Origin: CAZFDE01 sp964517795 | GTDB lineage: Bacteria; Planctomycetota; Phycisphaerae; Sedimentisphaerales; Anaerobacaceae | Direction of reading: 5' to 3' | DNA: 44,402 nt | NCBI GenBank assembly: GCA_964517795.1 | Contig: CAZFDE010000014.1 | Location: 1 to 44,402 of the forward strand | Part shown: piece after piece, positions 25,095-33,908 of the stretch | Layout: the number at the start of each line of letters is the position of its first letter | Numbering within the stretch: position 1 is the stretch's first letter | Made by a program: the position numbers and the translations under genes | Notes under the pieces: model-generated | What the model saw: only the letters and a program-made list of their open reading frames with translations | Database searches by the model: none | What the model was told of the DNA's origin: nothing

Positions 25095-26870
25095 ATGACT
25101 GAAAAAAGAGAAGGCAGAATCGTAAAAGTGGCCGGCCCGGTGGTCAACGCCGCGGGTATGGCCGGCGCCCGAATGTATGACGTGGTCCGCGTCGGCAAGC
25201 TCAACCTGATCGGCGAAATCGTCGAACTGCATGACGACGTAGCATCGATCCAGGTCTATGAGGAAACCGGCGGGATCGGCCCTGGCGAACCGGTGATCGA
25301 TACCGAAGCGCCGTTGAGCCTGGAACTGGGCCCGGGGCTGATCGAGAGTATCTACGACGGGATCCAGCGGCCGCTCGATGAACTGTATAACGTTGAAGGT
25401 GAATTCATGAGCCGCGGCTCCGACCAGCCGGGTCTCAATCGCGAAACGAAATGGACCTTTAAGCCGACCGCCGAAAACGGAAAAGAGGTGAATCCAGGCG
25501 ATATTATCGGTGAGGTACAGGAATCGACCCTGATCCTTCATAAGATCATGGTCCCGCCCGGTGTCCGCGGCAAACTCGAAAATCTTTCCGCGGGCGAATA
25601 TACCGTCACAGATAAAATCGGCGAGGTCGTCGATAAAGACGGTAACCGCACGGAATTGAAGCTGATGCAGAAATGGCCGGTGCGTATGCCGCGGCCGATC
25701 AAACGCAGGCTGGCCCCGGAAAAAGTCCTGGTCTCCGGCCAGCGGGTGATCGATACCTTTTTCCCGATCACCAAGGGTGGTACGGCCTGTGTGCCGGGTC
25801 CGTTTGGCACGGGCAAAACCGTCGTACAGCACCAGCTTGCCAAGTGGGTCGATGCCGATGTGGTCGTCTATGTCGGCTGCGGCGAACGCGGCAACGAGAT
25901 GACCGATGTACTGACGGAGTTCCCGGAACTGAAGGATCCGTATTCGGGCGAACCGCTGATGAAACGTTCGGTCCTGATTGCCAATACCTCGAATATGCCG
26001 GTTGCGGCCCGCGAGGCTTCCGTTTATACCGGTATCACGATTGCCGAATATTTCCGCGATATGGGTTATACTGTGGCACTAATGGCCGACAGCACCAGTC
26101 GCTGGGCCGAGGCGATGCGTGAAATCTCGACGCGACTGGAAGAAATGCCCGCCGAAGAAGGTTACCCGGCCTATCTGGGCGCCCGGATCGCATCGTTCTA
26201 CGAACGGGCCGGGGCGGCCGAGTGTCAGGGAAGCCCAAAACGCGATGGAGCGTTGTCGGTGATCGGGGCGGTCAGCCCGCCCGGCGGTGACCTGTCCGAT
26301 TCGGTGGTTCAGGCAACGCTGCACGTCGTGAAAGTCTTCTGGTCGCTCAAAGGAGAGCTGGCCTATCAGCGGCACTTCCCGGCGATCGACTGGCTGACCA
26401 GCTATTCGTTCTACAAAAAATATCTCAAATCGAACTTCGAGGATAAAGACCGCGGCACGGAGATGGACAAGATGACCGTCGAGGCGATGGGCCTTCTGGA
26501 ACAGGAAGCGCAGCTCAAGGAAATCGTGCGGCTGGTCGGCGCCGAAGCCCTTTCGCCACAGGACCGACTGGCCCTGGAGACCGCGCGGGCGCTGCGGGAA
26601 GATTATCTGCACCAAAACGCATTCCATAAGGTCGATACCTTTACCACGCTCGATAAGCAGTTCGAGATGCTCAAGACCATCCTGCATTTCCATCAGCAGG
26701 CACTGGGGGCCATCGAACGCGATATCGAGACCGCCGATATCTTTAAGCTGGCCGTGCGTGAGGATATCGCGCGGGCCAAATACATTCCGGAAGAAGAAAT
26801 CGAAAAGATAACCCAAATTCGACAAACAATCGAGGAGCAGATGAACCAACTGCAGCCCGCGGCTGCTTAA
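25095..26870 (+). CDS. V-type ATPase catalytic subunit A
   Basis: A 591-residue catalytic subunit. It has the N-terminal barrel (1-75), the bulge domain special to A subunits (about 110-190), the nucleotide domain with Walker A GPFGTGKT at about 235-242, the catalytic glutamate in GCGERGNEMTDVL, Walker B-like ALMADSTSRWAEAMREIS, and a C-terminal helical domain. Every residue needed for ATP hydrolysis seems present. Length matches bacterial/archaeal A subunits (about 580-600). It lies between subunits F and B, and the protein probably hydrolyses ATP to pump ions or works in reverse as a synthase; direction cannot be decided here. Confidence 0.98.
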   Translation: MTEKREGRIVKVAGPVVNAAGMAGARMYDVVRVGKLNLIGEIVELHDDVASIQVYEETGGIGPGEPVIDTEAPLSLELGPGLIESIYDGIQRPLDELYNVEGEFMSRGSDQPGLNRETKWTFKPTAENGKEVNPGDIIGEVQESTLILHKIMVPPGVRGKLENLSAGEYTVTDKIGEVVDKDGNRTELKLMQKWPVRMPRPIKRRLAPEKVLVSGQRVIDTFFPITKGGTACVPGPFGTGKTVVQHQLAKWVDADVVVYVGCGERGNEMTDVLTEFPELKDPYSGEPLMKRSVLIANTSNMPVAAREASVYTGITIAEYFRDMGYTVALMADSTSRWAEAMREISTRLEEMPAEEGYPAYLGARIASFYERAGAAECQGSPKRDGALSVIGAVSPPGGDLSDSVVQATLHVVKVFWSLKGELAYQRHFPAIDWLTSYSFYKKYLKSNFEDKDRGTEMDKMTVEAMGLLEQEAQLKEIVRLVGAEALSPQDRLALETARALREDYLHQNAFHKVDTFTTLDKQFEMLKTILHFHQQALGAIERDIETADIFKLAVREDIARAKYIPEEEIEKITQIRQTIEEQMNQLQPAAA

Positions 26871-26888
26871 CGAATACAGGAGCATACC

Positions 26889-28310
26889 ATGTTAGCAGTA
26901 AAAGAATATCAGACAGTCAGTGACATCTCCGGCCCGTTGATGATGGTCAAGATGGTCGATGACGCCAAGTTCGGGCATATCGTCGATATCGAACTGGGCG
27001 ACGGCTCGGTTCGTCACGGCCAGATCCTTCAGGTCGAAAACGATGTCGCCCTTGTGCAGGTTTTCGAAGGCACCGACGGCATCGATGTCAATACCAGCAC
27101 CGTTCGCTTTCTGGGCCGGCCGTTGGAATTCGGCGTTTCACCGGAGATCCTCGGTCGTGTGTTCAGCGGCCTGGGCGTTCCCAAAGACGACGGCCCGGAG
27201 ATCATCGCCGACAGTCGGCTCAACATCAACGGCAAGCCGATCAATCCGTTTGCCCGCGACTACCCCAACGAATTTATCCAGAGCGGCATCTCGACAATCG
27301 ACGGGCTAAATCCGCTGGTCCGCGGCCAGAAACTGCCGATCTTCTCGGCGTCGGGTCTGCCGCACGATGAAATTACCGCCCAGTTCGCCCGCCAGGCGAC
27401 GGTACGCGGCGAGGGTGAGGATTTCGCCGTGGTCTTTGCCGCTATGGGCATTACCTTCGAAGCGGCCCAGTTCTTCATCGACGATTTGGTCCAGACGGGC
27501 GCGATCGAACGGGCTGTGATGTTTTTGAATCTGGCGAACGACCCGGCTATCGAGCGGATCGCGACGCCCCGGTTCGCACTGACAGCCGCCGAATACCTGG
27601 CGTTCGAGCGGGACATGCAGGTGCTGGTGATCCTTAATGATATGACCAATTACTGCGAAGCGCTGCGTGAGATCAGTGCGGCCCGTAAGGAAGTGCCCGG
27701 CCGACGCGGCTATCCCGGTTATCTCTATACCGATCTGGCAACGGTTTACGAACGGGCAGGCCGGATCAAGGGTAAAAAAGGATCGATCACGATGGTGCCG
27801 GTGCTGACGATGCCCGAAGACGACAAAACCCACCCGGTGCCGGATTTGACCGGCTATATCACCGAAGGGCAGATCATCCTCTCGCGGTCGCTGCACCGAA
27901 AAGGCGTTTCGCCGCCGGTCGATGCATTACCGAGTCTTTCGCGATTGAAAGACAAGGGCATCGGCGATGGAAAGACCCGAGAGGACCATGCAGACCTGTA
28001 CAACCAGCTTTACGCGGCCTATTCGCGCGGCAAAGAGGTACAGGAACTGGCTACGATTATGGGCGAAGCGGCCCTCTCCGACGAGGACAAAAAATATATG
28101 AAGTTCGCCGACGCATTCGAAGCACGCTACATCGGCCAGGATTATTACGAGAATCGCACCGTCGAAACGACACTCGATCTGGGCTGGGAGCTGTTGAGCA
28201 TGTTCGAAAATGCCGAGCTTAAGCGGATCGACACCGAATTGATCGACAAGTACATGCCGCAGTTTAGAAAAGATACACAAAAGCAGAAAAAAACGACGCA
28301 AGAATCATAA
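26889..28310 (+). CDS. V-type ATPase regulatory subunit B
   Basis: A 473-residue non-catalytic subunit that alternates with A in the hexameric head. It has the expected core sequence without a Walker A lysine loop (FSASGLPHDEITAQFARQA near residue 155), the VFAAMGITFEAAQFF segment, and LNDMTNYCEALREISAARKEVPGRRGYPGYLYTDLA, part of the nucleotide-site lining shared by all B subunits; the residues RRGYPGYLYTDL are diagnostic. The C-terminal domain is helical with a charged tail. It follows A by 18 bp and precedes D by 14 bp. Length matches the family (about 455-475). Confidence 0.98.
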   Translation: MLAVKEYQTVSDISGPLMMVKMVDDAKFGHIVDIELGDGSVRHGQILQVENDVALVQVFEGTDGIDVNTSTVRFLGRPLEFGVSPEILGRVFSGLGVPKDDGPEIIADSRLNINGKPINPFARDYPNEFIQSGISTIDGLNPLVRGQKLPIFSASGLPHDEITAQFARQATVRGEGEDFAVVFAAMGITFEAAQFFIDDLVQTGAIERAVMFLNLANDPAIERIATPRFALTAAEYLAFERDMQVLVILNDMTNYCEALREISAARKEVPGRRGYPGYLYTDLATVYERAGRIKGKKGSITMVPVLTMPEDDKTHPVPDLTGYITEGQIILSRSLHRKGVSPPVDALPSLSRLKDKGIGDGKTREDHADLYNQLYAAYSRGKEVQELATIMGEAALSDEDKKYMKFADAFEARYIGQDYYENRTVETTLDLGWELLSMFENAELKRIDTELIDKYMPQFRKDTQKQKKTTQES

Positions 28311-28324
28311 AGGCAAGATAACCA

Positions 28325-28966
28325 ATGCTCAATGTCAACCCGACACGAATGGAAATGTTGCGTCTGCGCAAACGCGTCGAGCTTGCCGCCCGCGGCCATC
28401 GCCTCTTGAGCGACAAGCGCGATGAGATATCACGGCAGTTGATCCAGATATCCAAGGAGATCGCCCCGCTTCGAAAGCAGGTCGAGAAGGAACTCTTGCA
28501 GACGTGTCGGCGATTCATGCTTGCGCGAGCGTCGATGGAACCGGAGGAGACTCGGGCCGCGCTGGCGATCCCCACCAAGAAATTCTCATTAGCCATTTCG
28601 TTTGCCAGCGTCATGAATGTCAAGGTCCCGCAGTTAGCCAAAGAGATAAGCGGCGAGATTATCTGTTACGGTTTTTCGACGACGTCGGCGGAGATGGATG
28701 TCGCGTTGTTGGCGCTGGAGCGGGCGTTCGACAGGCTGATCGAACTGGCGGAAAAGGAAAAACAGGCACGGCTGCTGGCGATGGAGCTGCAGATGACCCG
28801 CCGCCGTGTCAACGTGCTCGAGCATATCGTAATCCCGGAGATCCGCGAGACGATCCGCTATATCGTCGACAAACTCTCCGAGGCCGAACGCGACAACATC
28901 AGCCGATTGATGAAAATCACGGACATCATCCGCGGTGAAACCGAATCCGAAGAAGTAACTGTGTAA
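28325..28966 (+). CDS. V-type ATPase subunit D (rotor shaft)
   Basis: A 213-residue helical protein forming the central shaft within the A3B3 head. The two long helices, N-terminal (about 1-75, with VNPTRMEMLRLRKRVELAARG) and C-terminal (about 130-205, with TRRRVNVLEHIVIPEIRETI), form the antiparallel coiled coil of the shaft; the TRRRVNALE-type motif is diagnostic. It is the last gene of the operon. About 80 bp separate it from the convergent GH130 gene; a short GCAGG/CCTGC hairpin near 28984-29010 might end transcription but lacks a U-run. Confidence 0.96.
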   Translation: MLNVNPTRMEMLRLRKRVELAARGHRLLSDKRDEISRQLIQISKEIAPLRKQVEKELLQTCRRFMLARASMEPEETRAALAIPTKKFSLAISFASVMNVKVPQLAKEISGEIICYGFSTTSAEMDVALLALERAFDRLIELAEKEKQARLLAMELQMTRRRVNVLEHIVIPEIRETIRYIVDKLSEAERDNISRLMKITDIIRGETESEEVTV

Positions 28967-29049
28967 TGGTTTTAAGCAATGATGGCAGGACCGGTTTTCC
29001 CTGCACATTGATTCGGCAATGATCGGCGACAATCCCGAATGTATTTAAT

Positions 29050-30033
29050 CTAAGGCCTTTCAGTTTTCCACCACTGTTCGTGGTCGTTGGTGGGGCATTG
29101 CAGCAGATATTCGGTAATCTTGTCGAGTTTGGCGGTTGCCAGTGCGATGCAGGAGTCGGCCGCGCCGTAGTACATGTAAATCATATCGCCGCGGACGACC
29201 CAGCCGCAGGGAAAGACCACGTCATCCACATCACCTTCGCGTTCGTACACCGCCCTCGGACCGAAGATCCATTTGTCGGTCCGGCGCAGCACATTTAGAG
29301 TGTCATTCAGGTCCAGCAGGCACATGCCCAACCGATAAATCGAGCCGGAAACGGTCATTTTGACCCCATGATACAACAGCAGCCATCCATGCTCGGTCCG
29401 CAGCGGCGGCGCAGAAAGCCCGATCTTATTGGCGTCCCACCAGCCGCCCCGACGGGCGAGGATAATTTCCTGATGGTTGCCCCAGTGCTTCAGGTCTGGC
29501 GAAAACGATATCCAGATATTGGCGCCGAATTGCGTGGACCGCGGCACCGGCCGGTGGATCATTGCCCACAGGCCGTCAAAACGCACCGGAAACAGGGCCG
29601 CATCCTTATCTTCCGGCGGCATCACCGGTCCAAGCCGCTGGTAGGTTTTGAAATCTTCGGTCATCGCAATACTGACCAGCGGCCCGCCCTGCGAATAGGA
29701 CGTGTAACAGATCGCATATTTGCCGAGTTCCTCGATCCATGTGATCCGTGGGTCCTCGATCCCCCATGTCTCTTCGGGATAATCGGCGGGCCGGGGCATC
29801 AGGGTCGGTGCCGGATCGATCTGCCAATCACCGATTCCGTCCTTGCTGCGGGCGACGGTCAGATGCGAAATACCGCGAAAATCCTCGACCCGGATCAGCA
29901 GGAGAACTTCATCGTTGACATCGGCCGCAGCGGCGTTGAATACCGCATTCGCACCATACGGCCAGTCATTGACCGAGAGGATCGGATTATTTTCATATCG
30001 TTCAAACAGTTCATGATTTGCCTGAGCATGCAT
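29050..30033 (-). CDS. Glycoside hydrolase family 130 enzyme (mannoside phosphorylase-like)
   Basis: A 327-residue five-bladed beta-propeller enzyme. GH130 members mostly phosphorolyse beta-mannosides (for example mannosyl-glucose, mannobiose or oligomannosides), and some are hydrolases. The likely catalytic acid is D94 in WGIEDPRIT, the hallmark of the family. Other family features are NNPIL near the start, RVED at about 48-51, FPVRFDGLWAMIHRP, LLYHGV and the closing YYGAADSCIALATAKLD. No signal peptide is seen, so the enzyme is cytoplasmic. GAAAGG lies 9 nt before the ATG. It follows the agmatinase gene by 13 bp and is probably cotranscribed with the arginine decarboxylase, an unexpected partner. 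The substrate cannot be assigned; a comparison of phosphate-binding residues would be needed to separate phosphorylase from hydrolase. Confidence 0.88.
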   Translation of the reverse strand: MHAQANHELFERYENNPILSVNDWPYGANAVFNAAAADVNDEVLLLIRVEDFRGISHLTVARSKDGIGDWQIDPAPTLMPRPADYPEETWGIEDPRITWIEELGKYAICYTSYSQGGPLVSIAMTEDFKTYQRLGPVMPPEDKDAALFPVRFDGLWAMIHRPVPRSTQFGANIWISFSPDLKHWGNHQEIILARRGGWWDANKIGLSAPPLRTEHGWLLLYHGVKMTVSGSIYRLGMCLLDLNDTLNVLRRTDKWIFGPRAVYEREGDVDDVVFPCGWVVRGDMIYMYYGAADSCIALATAKLDKITEYLLQCPTNDHEQWWKTERP

Positions 30034-30046
30034 TGTTTTTGGCCTT

Positions 30047-30892
30047 TCATTGAAACGTTGAAAACCGATAGCTCAACAGTTTATAGATCAGCTTGGCGGC
30101 CAGGAAATTCGGTGCCGCCTGCCCCGTAATCGGACACAACTCAACCACGTCAAAGCCGACCACATTTTTAGTTTCGATCACCTTTTTCAAAAACGCCAGC
30201 ACATCATACCATAACAGCCCGCCCGGTTCCGGTGTGCCGGTTGCAGGCATGATGGATGGATCGAAGACATCCAGATCGATCGTGATATAAACATTGTCGG
30301 TGAGTTTACCGGTCGCCGCGTCAAACCAGTTGCGATGATGGTAAATATCTTTCGCATAAAAGATCCGATCGGGATCGGCTTTTTGGCCTTCGCTGGATTC
30401 GCTGCGGATACCGACCTGCACCGACGGGCACAATTCGTTGACTCTCGCCATGACACAGGCATGGTTATATTTACTGTCGTGATAGGCATCACGCAAGTCT
30501 GAATGGGCATCGAGCTGAAGCACCGTGAGATTCGAGGTATGCTTTGCGTGCGCCTGGACCGCACCGATCGTGACCGAATGCTCACCGCCGATCAGGACCG
30601 GGAATTTTTCTTTTTCCAGACATTCGGCAACCCGTTGCCGCACGGATGCGACCATATTATCGACACTATCGAGATGTTGGAGCGGCTCGGCGGTATGAAT
30701 ACCCATTGTATAGACCTCACTTTGGGTTTCGATATCGAACGTTTCCATATTTGCCGAGGCTTCGAGAATAGCATCCGGGCCTTTGTCGGCGCCTTTGATC
30801 CAGGTGCTGGTCAGATCGAACGGTACCGGCAGGATCACGATCTTGGAGGTGTCCAATGCGCAATATTCACTTGGCAGATCCGCAAAATGCAT
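30047..30892 (-). CDS. speB: Agmatinase
   Basis: A 281-residue ureohydrolase that converts agmatine to putrescine and urea. The metal ligands of the arginase/agmatinase family are complete: H105 (GGEHS), D128/H130/D132 (LDAHSDLRD) and D206/D208 (TIDLDVFDP). The C-terminal VVELCP-type segment (VVGFDVVELCPITG) is also typical. I use the ATG at 30892; the frame remains open 35 codons further upstream, but that region overlaps the decarboxylase gene. It lies 10 bp after the pyruvoyl arginine decarboxylase, and the two together give arginine to putrescine without arginase or ornithine decarboxylase. Agmatinase is preferred over arginase or formimidoylglutamase because of this neighbour. Confidence 0.93.
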   Translation of the reverse strand: MHFADLPSEYCALDTSKIVILPVPFDLTSTWIKGADKGPDAILEASANMETFDIETQSEVYTMGIHTAEPLQHLDSVDNMVASVRQRVAECLEKEKFPVLIGGEHSVTIGAVQAHAKHTSNLTVLQLDAHSDLRDAYHDSKYNHACVMARVNELCPSVQVGIRSESSEGQKADPDRIFYAKDIYHHRNWFDAATGKLTDNVYITIDLDVFDPSIMPATGTPEPGGLLWYDVLAFLKKVIETKNVVGFDVVELCPITGQAAPNFLAAKLIYKLLSYRFSTFQ

Positions 30893-30902
30893 CGCCTTGC
30901 TT

Positions 30903-31469
30903 TCAGTCAGAATTGTTGTTATCGTCGAACAGGAACATGGCGATCGCCACGACGGTCGTCCAGAGGTCTTTCTGCCCGCGGGCGGTCTGGGTAACATTGG
31001 AGGTACGAATGATCAGCCCGCTGGATTTATAGACCTGCTCTTTTTCCGACCATGCTTTATCCGGATCGACTTCGAAACCCAGCGTCGTGCCGAGCATTCC
31101 GGCCGCGAGGTCTTCGGACATATCCGAGGCCTCAATCCGGTTCATGCCATGGCCGTGCACCTCGCTGAGATATCCCCATTTCTTTCGGTCTTTGGGAATG
31201 GCCAGACCCACCGAAGCAGCTACCAGTCGGCCGTTTTCGTTTGTGTCTTCGCGCGCCATCACACAAAAGCTGATCGCGCCGGGCACCATATGGGTAAGCC
31301 CTTTGTCGCGGCTGATCACCTTGCACTGCGGCGGGAGGATCGAAGAGACCTGCACCAGGTTCTGCTGGGCAACGCCCGCTTTGCGCAGTGCCTGTTCGAA
31401 CGATTTGAGTCGGTATTTGTGTCGGCCAACGCCTTTGGTTAAAAACATTTTTTTGGGAACAAGATTCAT
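30903..31469 (-). CDS. Pyruvoyl-dependent arginine decarboxylase
   Basis: A 188-residue proenzyme of the PvlArgDC family, which turns arginine into agmatine. It self-cleaves between two serines; here S42-S43 in LVQVSSILPP, leaving a pyruvoyl group at the new N-terminus of the alpha chain. Further family segments are KVISRDKGLTHMVPGAISF, SVGLAIP and GYLSEVHGHG, the last holding the glutamate and histidine near the active site. AGGAG lies 6 nt before the ATG, so the start is secure. These enzymes are well known from archaea, chlamydiae and some other bacteria, unlike the PLP-dependent SpeA. It is the first gene of the unit with agmatinase and a GH130 enzyme. Confidence 0.95.
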   Translation of the reverse strand: MNLVPKKMFLTKGVGRHKYRLKSFEQALRKAGVAQQNLVQVSSILPPQCKVISRDKGLTHMVPGAISFCVMAREDTNENGRLVAASVGLAIPKDRKKWGYLSEVHGHGMNRIEASDMSEDLAAGMLGTTLGFEVDPDKAWSEKEQVYKSSGLIIRTSNVTQTARGQKDLWTTVVAIAMFLFDDNNNSD

Positions 31470-31507
31470 CTCGGACTCCTATCAACAAATTCACATTGGA
31501 TTTAGAA

Positions 31508-31535
31508 ATTATACATCCTGGATTGACCGGTACAA
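31508..31535 (-). promoter_or_regulatory. Candidate promoter of the arginine decarboxylase unit
   Basis: A perfect TATAAT on the minus strand (31513-31508) is placed about 39 bp before the ATG at 31469. The best -35 is TTGTAC (31535-31530) at 16 bp, which matches only the first three bases. It lies in the 79-bp gap after the PAP2 gene. Confidence 0.42.
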
Positions 31536-31548
31536 TAAAAAAAGTATT

Positions 31549-32352
31549 TCAAAATCGCCGTACCAATGCGATTCCGCTGCCGAGCGACGGTTCGATCATC
31601 GGAACCACATCGAAGCCCGCCACTTCAAATGTGCGGTTTTCGCCGACACTGTGGCCGACGACCCAGCCCAACACGGCGCCGAAAACCACATCACTGGCCC
31701 AGTGCTCACCCGCATCGAGCCGCTGCCATCCGACCAGTCCGGCCGTCAAATATGCGAGTGTGCCCGCCGTTGGGCCGTAGAATTCATCGAGAACCGAGGC
31801 GGCCGCAAAGGCACTGGCCGTGTGGCCGCTCGGGAACGCATGATTATCGCCGTTGGGCCGTTCGGTATCGACCGTGTATTTTAATCCCAACACGACCGCA
31901 TCGGTGATCGCCAGGGCGGACAGAAGCGTCAACGCTTTTTCGCGGTTCTCATCATCAGCAGTGTAAAGACTGCCAAGATACCACAGCCCGGCAACGCCGG
32001 CATGCAGGTAGGGACTGCCGATCGTTTCAATCGCCTTATCCGGAAAATCAGCGAATGTGCGGTGGCGTTCGAGGTTCTCGTGGATATTTCGGTCTGCATC
32101 GCTGTTATGCAACACCGCCCCGATACCGCCGGCGATGGCCAGCGTAAAAAGATTATTTTGATTGCTGAAAGTATATTCAACGTCGCTGAACAGTTGTTGC
32201 GGGATGTCATTCATATTCATTCGCAACTGTTTGAAAAAATTGATGTCGGGTGAATTTGAATCTGCGAATCCGTTGCCGGTGCAAAGGCATATCAAAACAA
32301 TCATGTGCAGGGTGGGCCGTGCCCACCGGGAAAAACGGCCGCTTACAAACAC
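31549..32352 (-). CDS. PAP2-family membrane phosphatase
   Basis: A protein of about 267 residues of the phosphatidic acid phosphatase 2 superfamily. It has the three signature blocks: KYTVDTERP (KX6RP type), PSGHTASAFA, and RLDAGEHWASDV (usually SRX5HX3D; here Gln precedes Arg). An N-terminal hydrophobic segment (about 12-30) is a signal peptide or anchor, ending near a GFADS site. I prefer the GTG at 32352, because GGGAG lies 5 nt before it, inside the end of guaA; an ATG at 32364 would overlap guaA by 10 nt. It is likely the third gene of the guaBA transcript. Substrates may be lipid phosphates such as undecaprenyl pyrophosphate, but this is not determined. Confidence 0.85.
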   Translation of the reverse strand: MFVSGRFSRWARPTLHMIVLICLCTGNGFADSNSPDINFFKQLRMNMNDIPQQLFSDVEYTFSNQNNLFTLAIAGGIGAVLHNSDADRNIHENLERHRTFADFPDKAIETIGSPYLHAGVAGLWYLGSLYTADDENREKALTLLSALAITDAVVLGLKYTVDTERPNGDNHAFPSGHTASAFAAASVLDEFYGPTAGTLAYLTAGLVGWQRLDAGEHWASDVVFGAVLGWVVGHSVGENRTFEVAGFDVVPMIEPSLGSGIALVRRF

Positions 32353-32354
32353 AT

Positions 32355-33899
32355 TCACTCCCATTCGATCGTCGCCGGCGGCTTGCTGGAGATATCATAA
32401 ACCACGCGATTGACGCCGCGAATCTCGTTAATGATACGGCTGGAGATCGTGCCGAGAACCTCGTAGGGGATATGCGAGAAATCCGCGGTCATAAAATCGG
32501 TGGTTTCGACCGCGCGGATCGCGATCACATTCTCGTAGCTTCGCTCATCGCCCATCACGCCGACCGTCGCCACCGGCAGCAGTACCGCCAGGGCCTGTGA
32601 TATCTGCCGGTACAGCCCGGCCGCCTTGATCTCATCGATCAGTATCTCGTCGGCATCACGGAGAATCGCCAATCGCGGCGGGGTAATATCGCCGATGATC
32701 CGCACAGCCAGACCCGGGCCCGGGAAGGGATGCCGCCAGACGATATCTTCGGGCAGGCCCAGATATTCGCCGACTAATCGCACTTCGTCCTTGAACAGGT
32801 CCCGCAGCGGTTCAACGAGTTCGAATCCCAGTTCTTCGGGCAGGCCGCCGACATTATGATGCAGCTTGATATTGGCCGCCGGATTGCCGTCGCGGGCGCC
32901 CGATTCGATCACATCGGGATAGAGTGTGCCCTGGGCAAGGAATTGGACATCGGAAATTTTTTCGGCCTCGGATTTAAACGCCTCGATGAATTCACCGCCG
33001 ATGATCTTTCGCTTCTTCTGCGGATCGGTTACGCCTTCAAGTGCCTTGAGGAATTGCTTCGACCAGTCCACCACATGCAGATCGATATGAAAATGATCGC
33101 GGAAGGTCGCCACAACGCTGTCGCGTTCGTTCTTTCGCAGCAGGCCGTTATCGACAAAGATGCAGATCAATTGCTCGCCGATCGCCTCCTGCAATAGCCG
33201 CGCGGTGACCGACGAATCGACGCCGCCGCTGAGCCCGCAGATAACCTTATTTTTGCCTACCTGTTTGCGGACGGCCTCAACGGTCTGGGCGACGAAATCG
33301 CTCATCGTCCAGTCGCCGCTGCATTGGCAAATGCTGTACAGGAAATTCTCAAGGATCATCGGGCCTTTGGGTGTATGCGATACTTCGGGGTGGAACTGTA
33401 CACCGTAGAATGCTTTATCTTTATGCCGCACCGCGGCGAACGGACAGGTTGCCGTCTCGGCCAGCACCTCAAAATCGTGATCGGACTGATCCACCTGGTC
33501 ACCGTGACTGGCCCAGGCGAGCATCGAATCGGGCAGGTTCGCGAACAGATCGCTTTTTTCGACGACGGTCAGATTCGTGCGGCCGTACTCGCGCTTCGCG
33601 GCCGCCTTGATCGTCGCCCCCAGCATCTGACAGGCCAACTGCATCCCGTAACAGATCCCCAATATCGGCACGTCCAGATCGAAGATCCCCAAATCGCAGC
33701 GAATCGCCTTTTCGTCATAGACGCTTGCCGGGCCGCCGGAGAGGATAATCCCTTTAAGGTTTTTCCGGGAAAGCTCATCGGGTGTAATCGTCGCCGGCAC
33801 GATTTCCGAAAACACCTTCAACTCCCGCACCCGCCGCGCGATGAGCTGGATGTATTGGCTGCCAAAATCGAGAATGGCTATCGTTTCATGTCCCTGCAT
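32355..33899 (-). CDS. guaA: GMP synthase (glutamine-hydrolysing)
   Basis: A 514-residue single-chain enzyme that aminates XMP to GMP. The class I glutaminase half (1-190) has C83 in LGICYGMQL and H170/E172 in VQFHPEV. The ATP pyrophosphatase half has the P-loop SGGVDSS (224-230) and the C-terminal dimerisation region ends DISSKPPATIEWE, the usual ending. AAGGA lies 7 nt before the ATG and overlaps the stop codon of guaB, 9 bp upstream, so translation is probably coupled. Length is as in E. coli (525). Confidence 0.98.
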   Translation of the reverse strand: MQGHETIAILDFGSQYIQLIARRVRELKVFSEIVPATITPDELSRKNLKGIILSGGPASVYDEKAIRCDLGIFDLDVPILGICYGMQLACQMLGATIKAAAKREYGRTNLTVVEKSDLFANLPDSMLAWASHGDQVDQSDHDFEVLAETATCPFAAVRHKDKAFYGVQFHPEVSHTPKGPMILENFLYSICQCSGDWTMSDFVAQTVEAVRKQVGKNKVICGLSGGVDSSVTARLLQEAIGEQLICIFVDNGLLRKNERDSVVATFRDHFHIDLHVVDWSKQFLKALEGVTDPQKKRKIIGGEFIEAFKSEAEKISDVQFLAQGTLYPDVIESGARDGNPAANIKLHHNVGGLPEELGFELVEPLRDLFKDEVRLVGEYLGLPEDIVWRHPFPGPGLAVRIIGDITPPRLAILRDADEILIDEIKAAGLYRQISQALAVLLPVATVGVMGDERSYENVIAIRAVETTDFMTADFSHIPYEVLGTISSRIINEIRGVNRVVYDISSKPPATIEWE

Positions 33900-33908
33900 C
33901 GCTCATCC

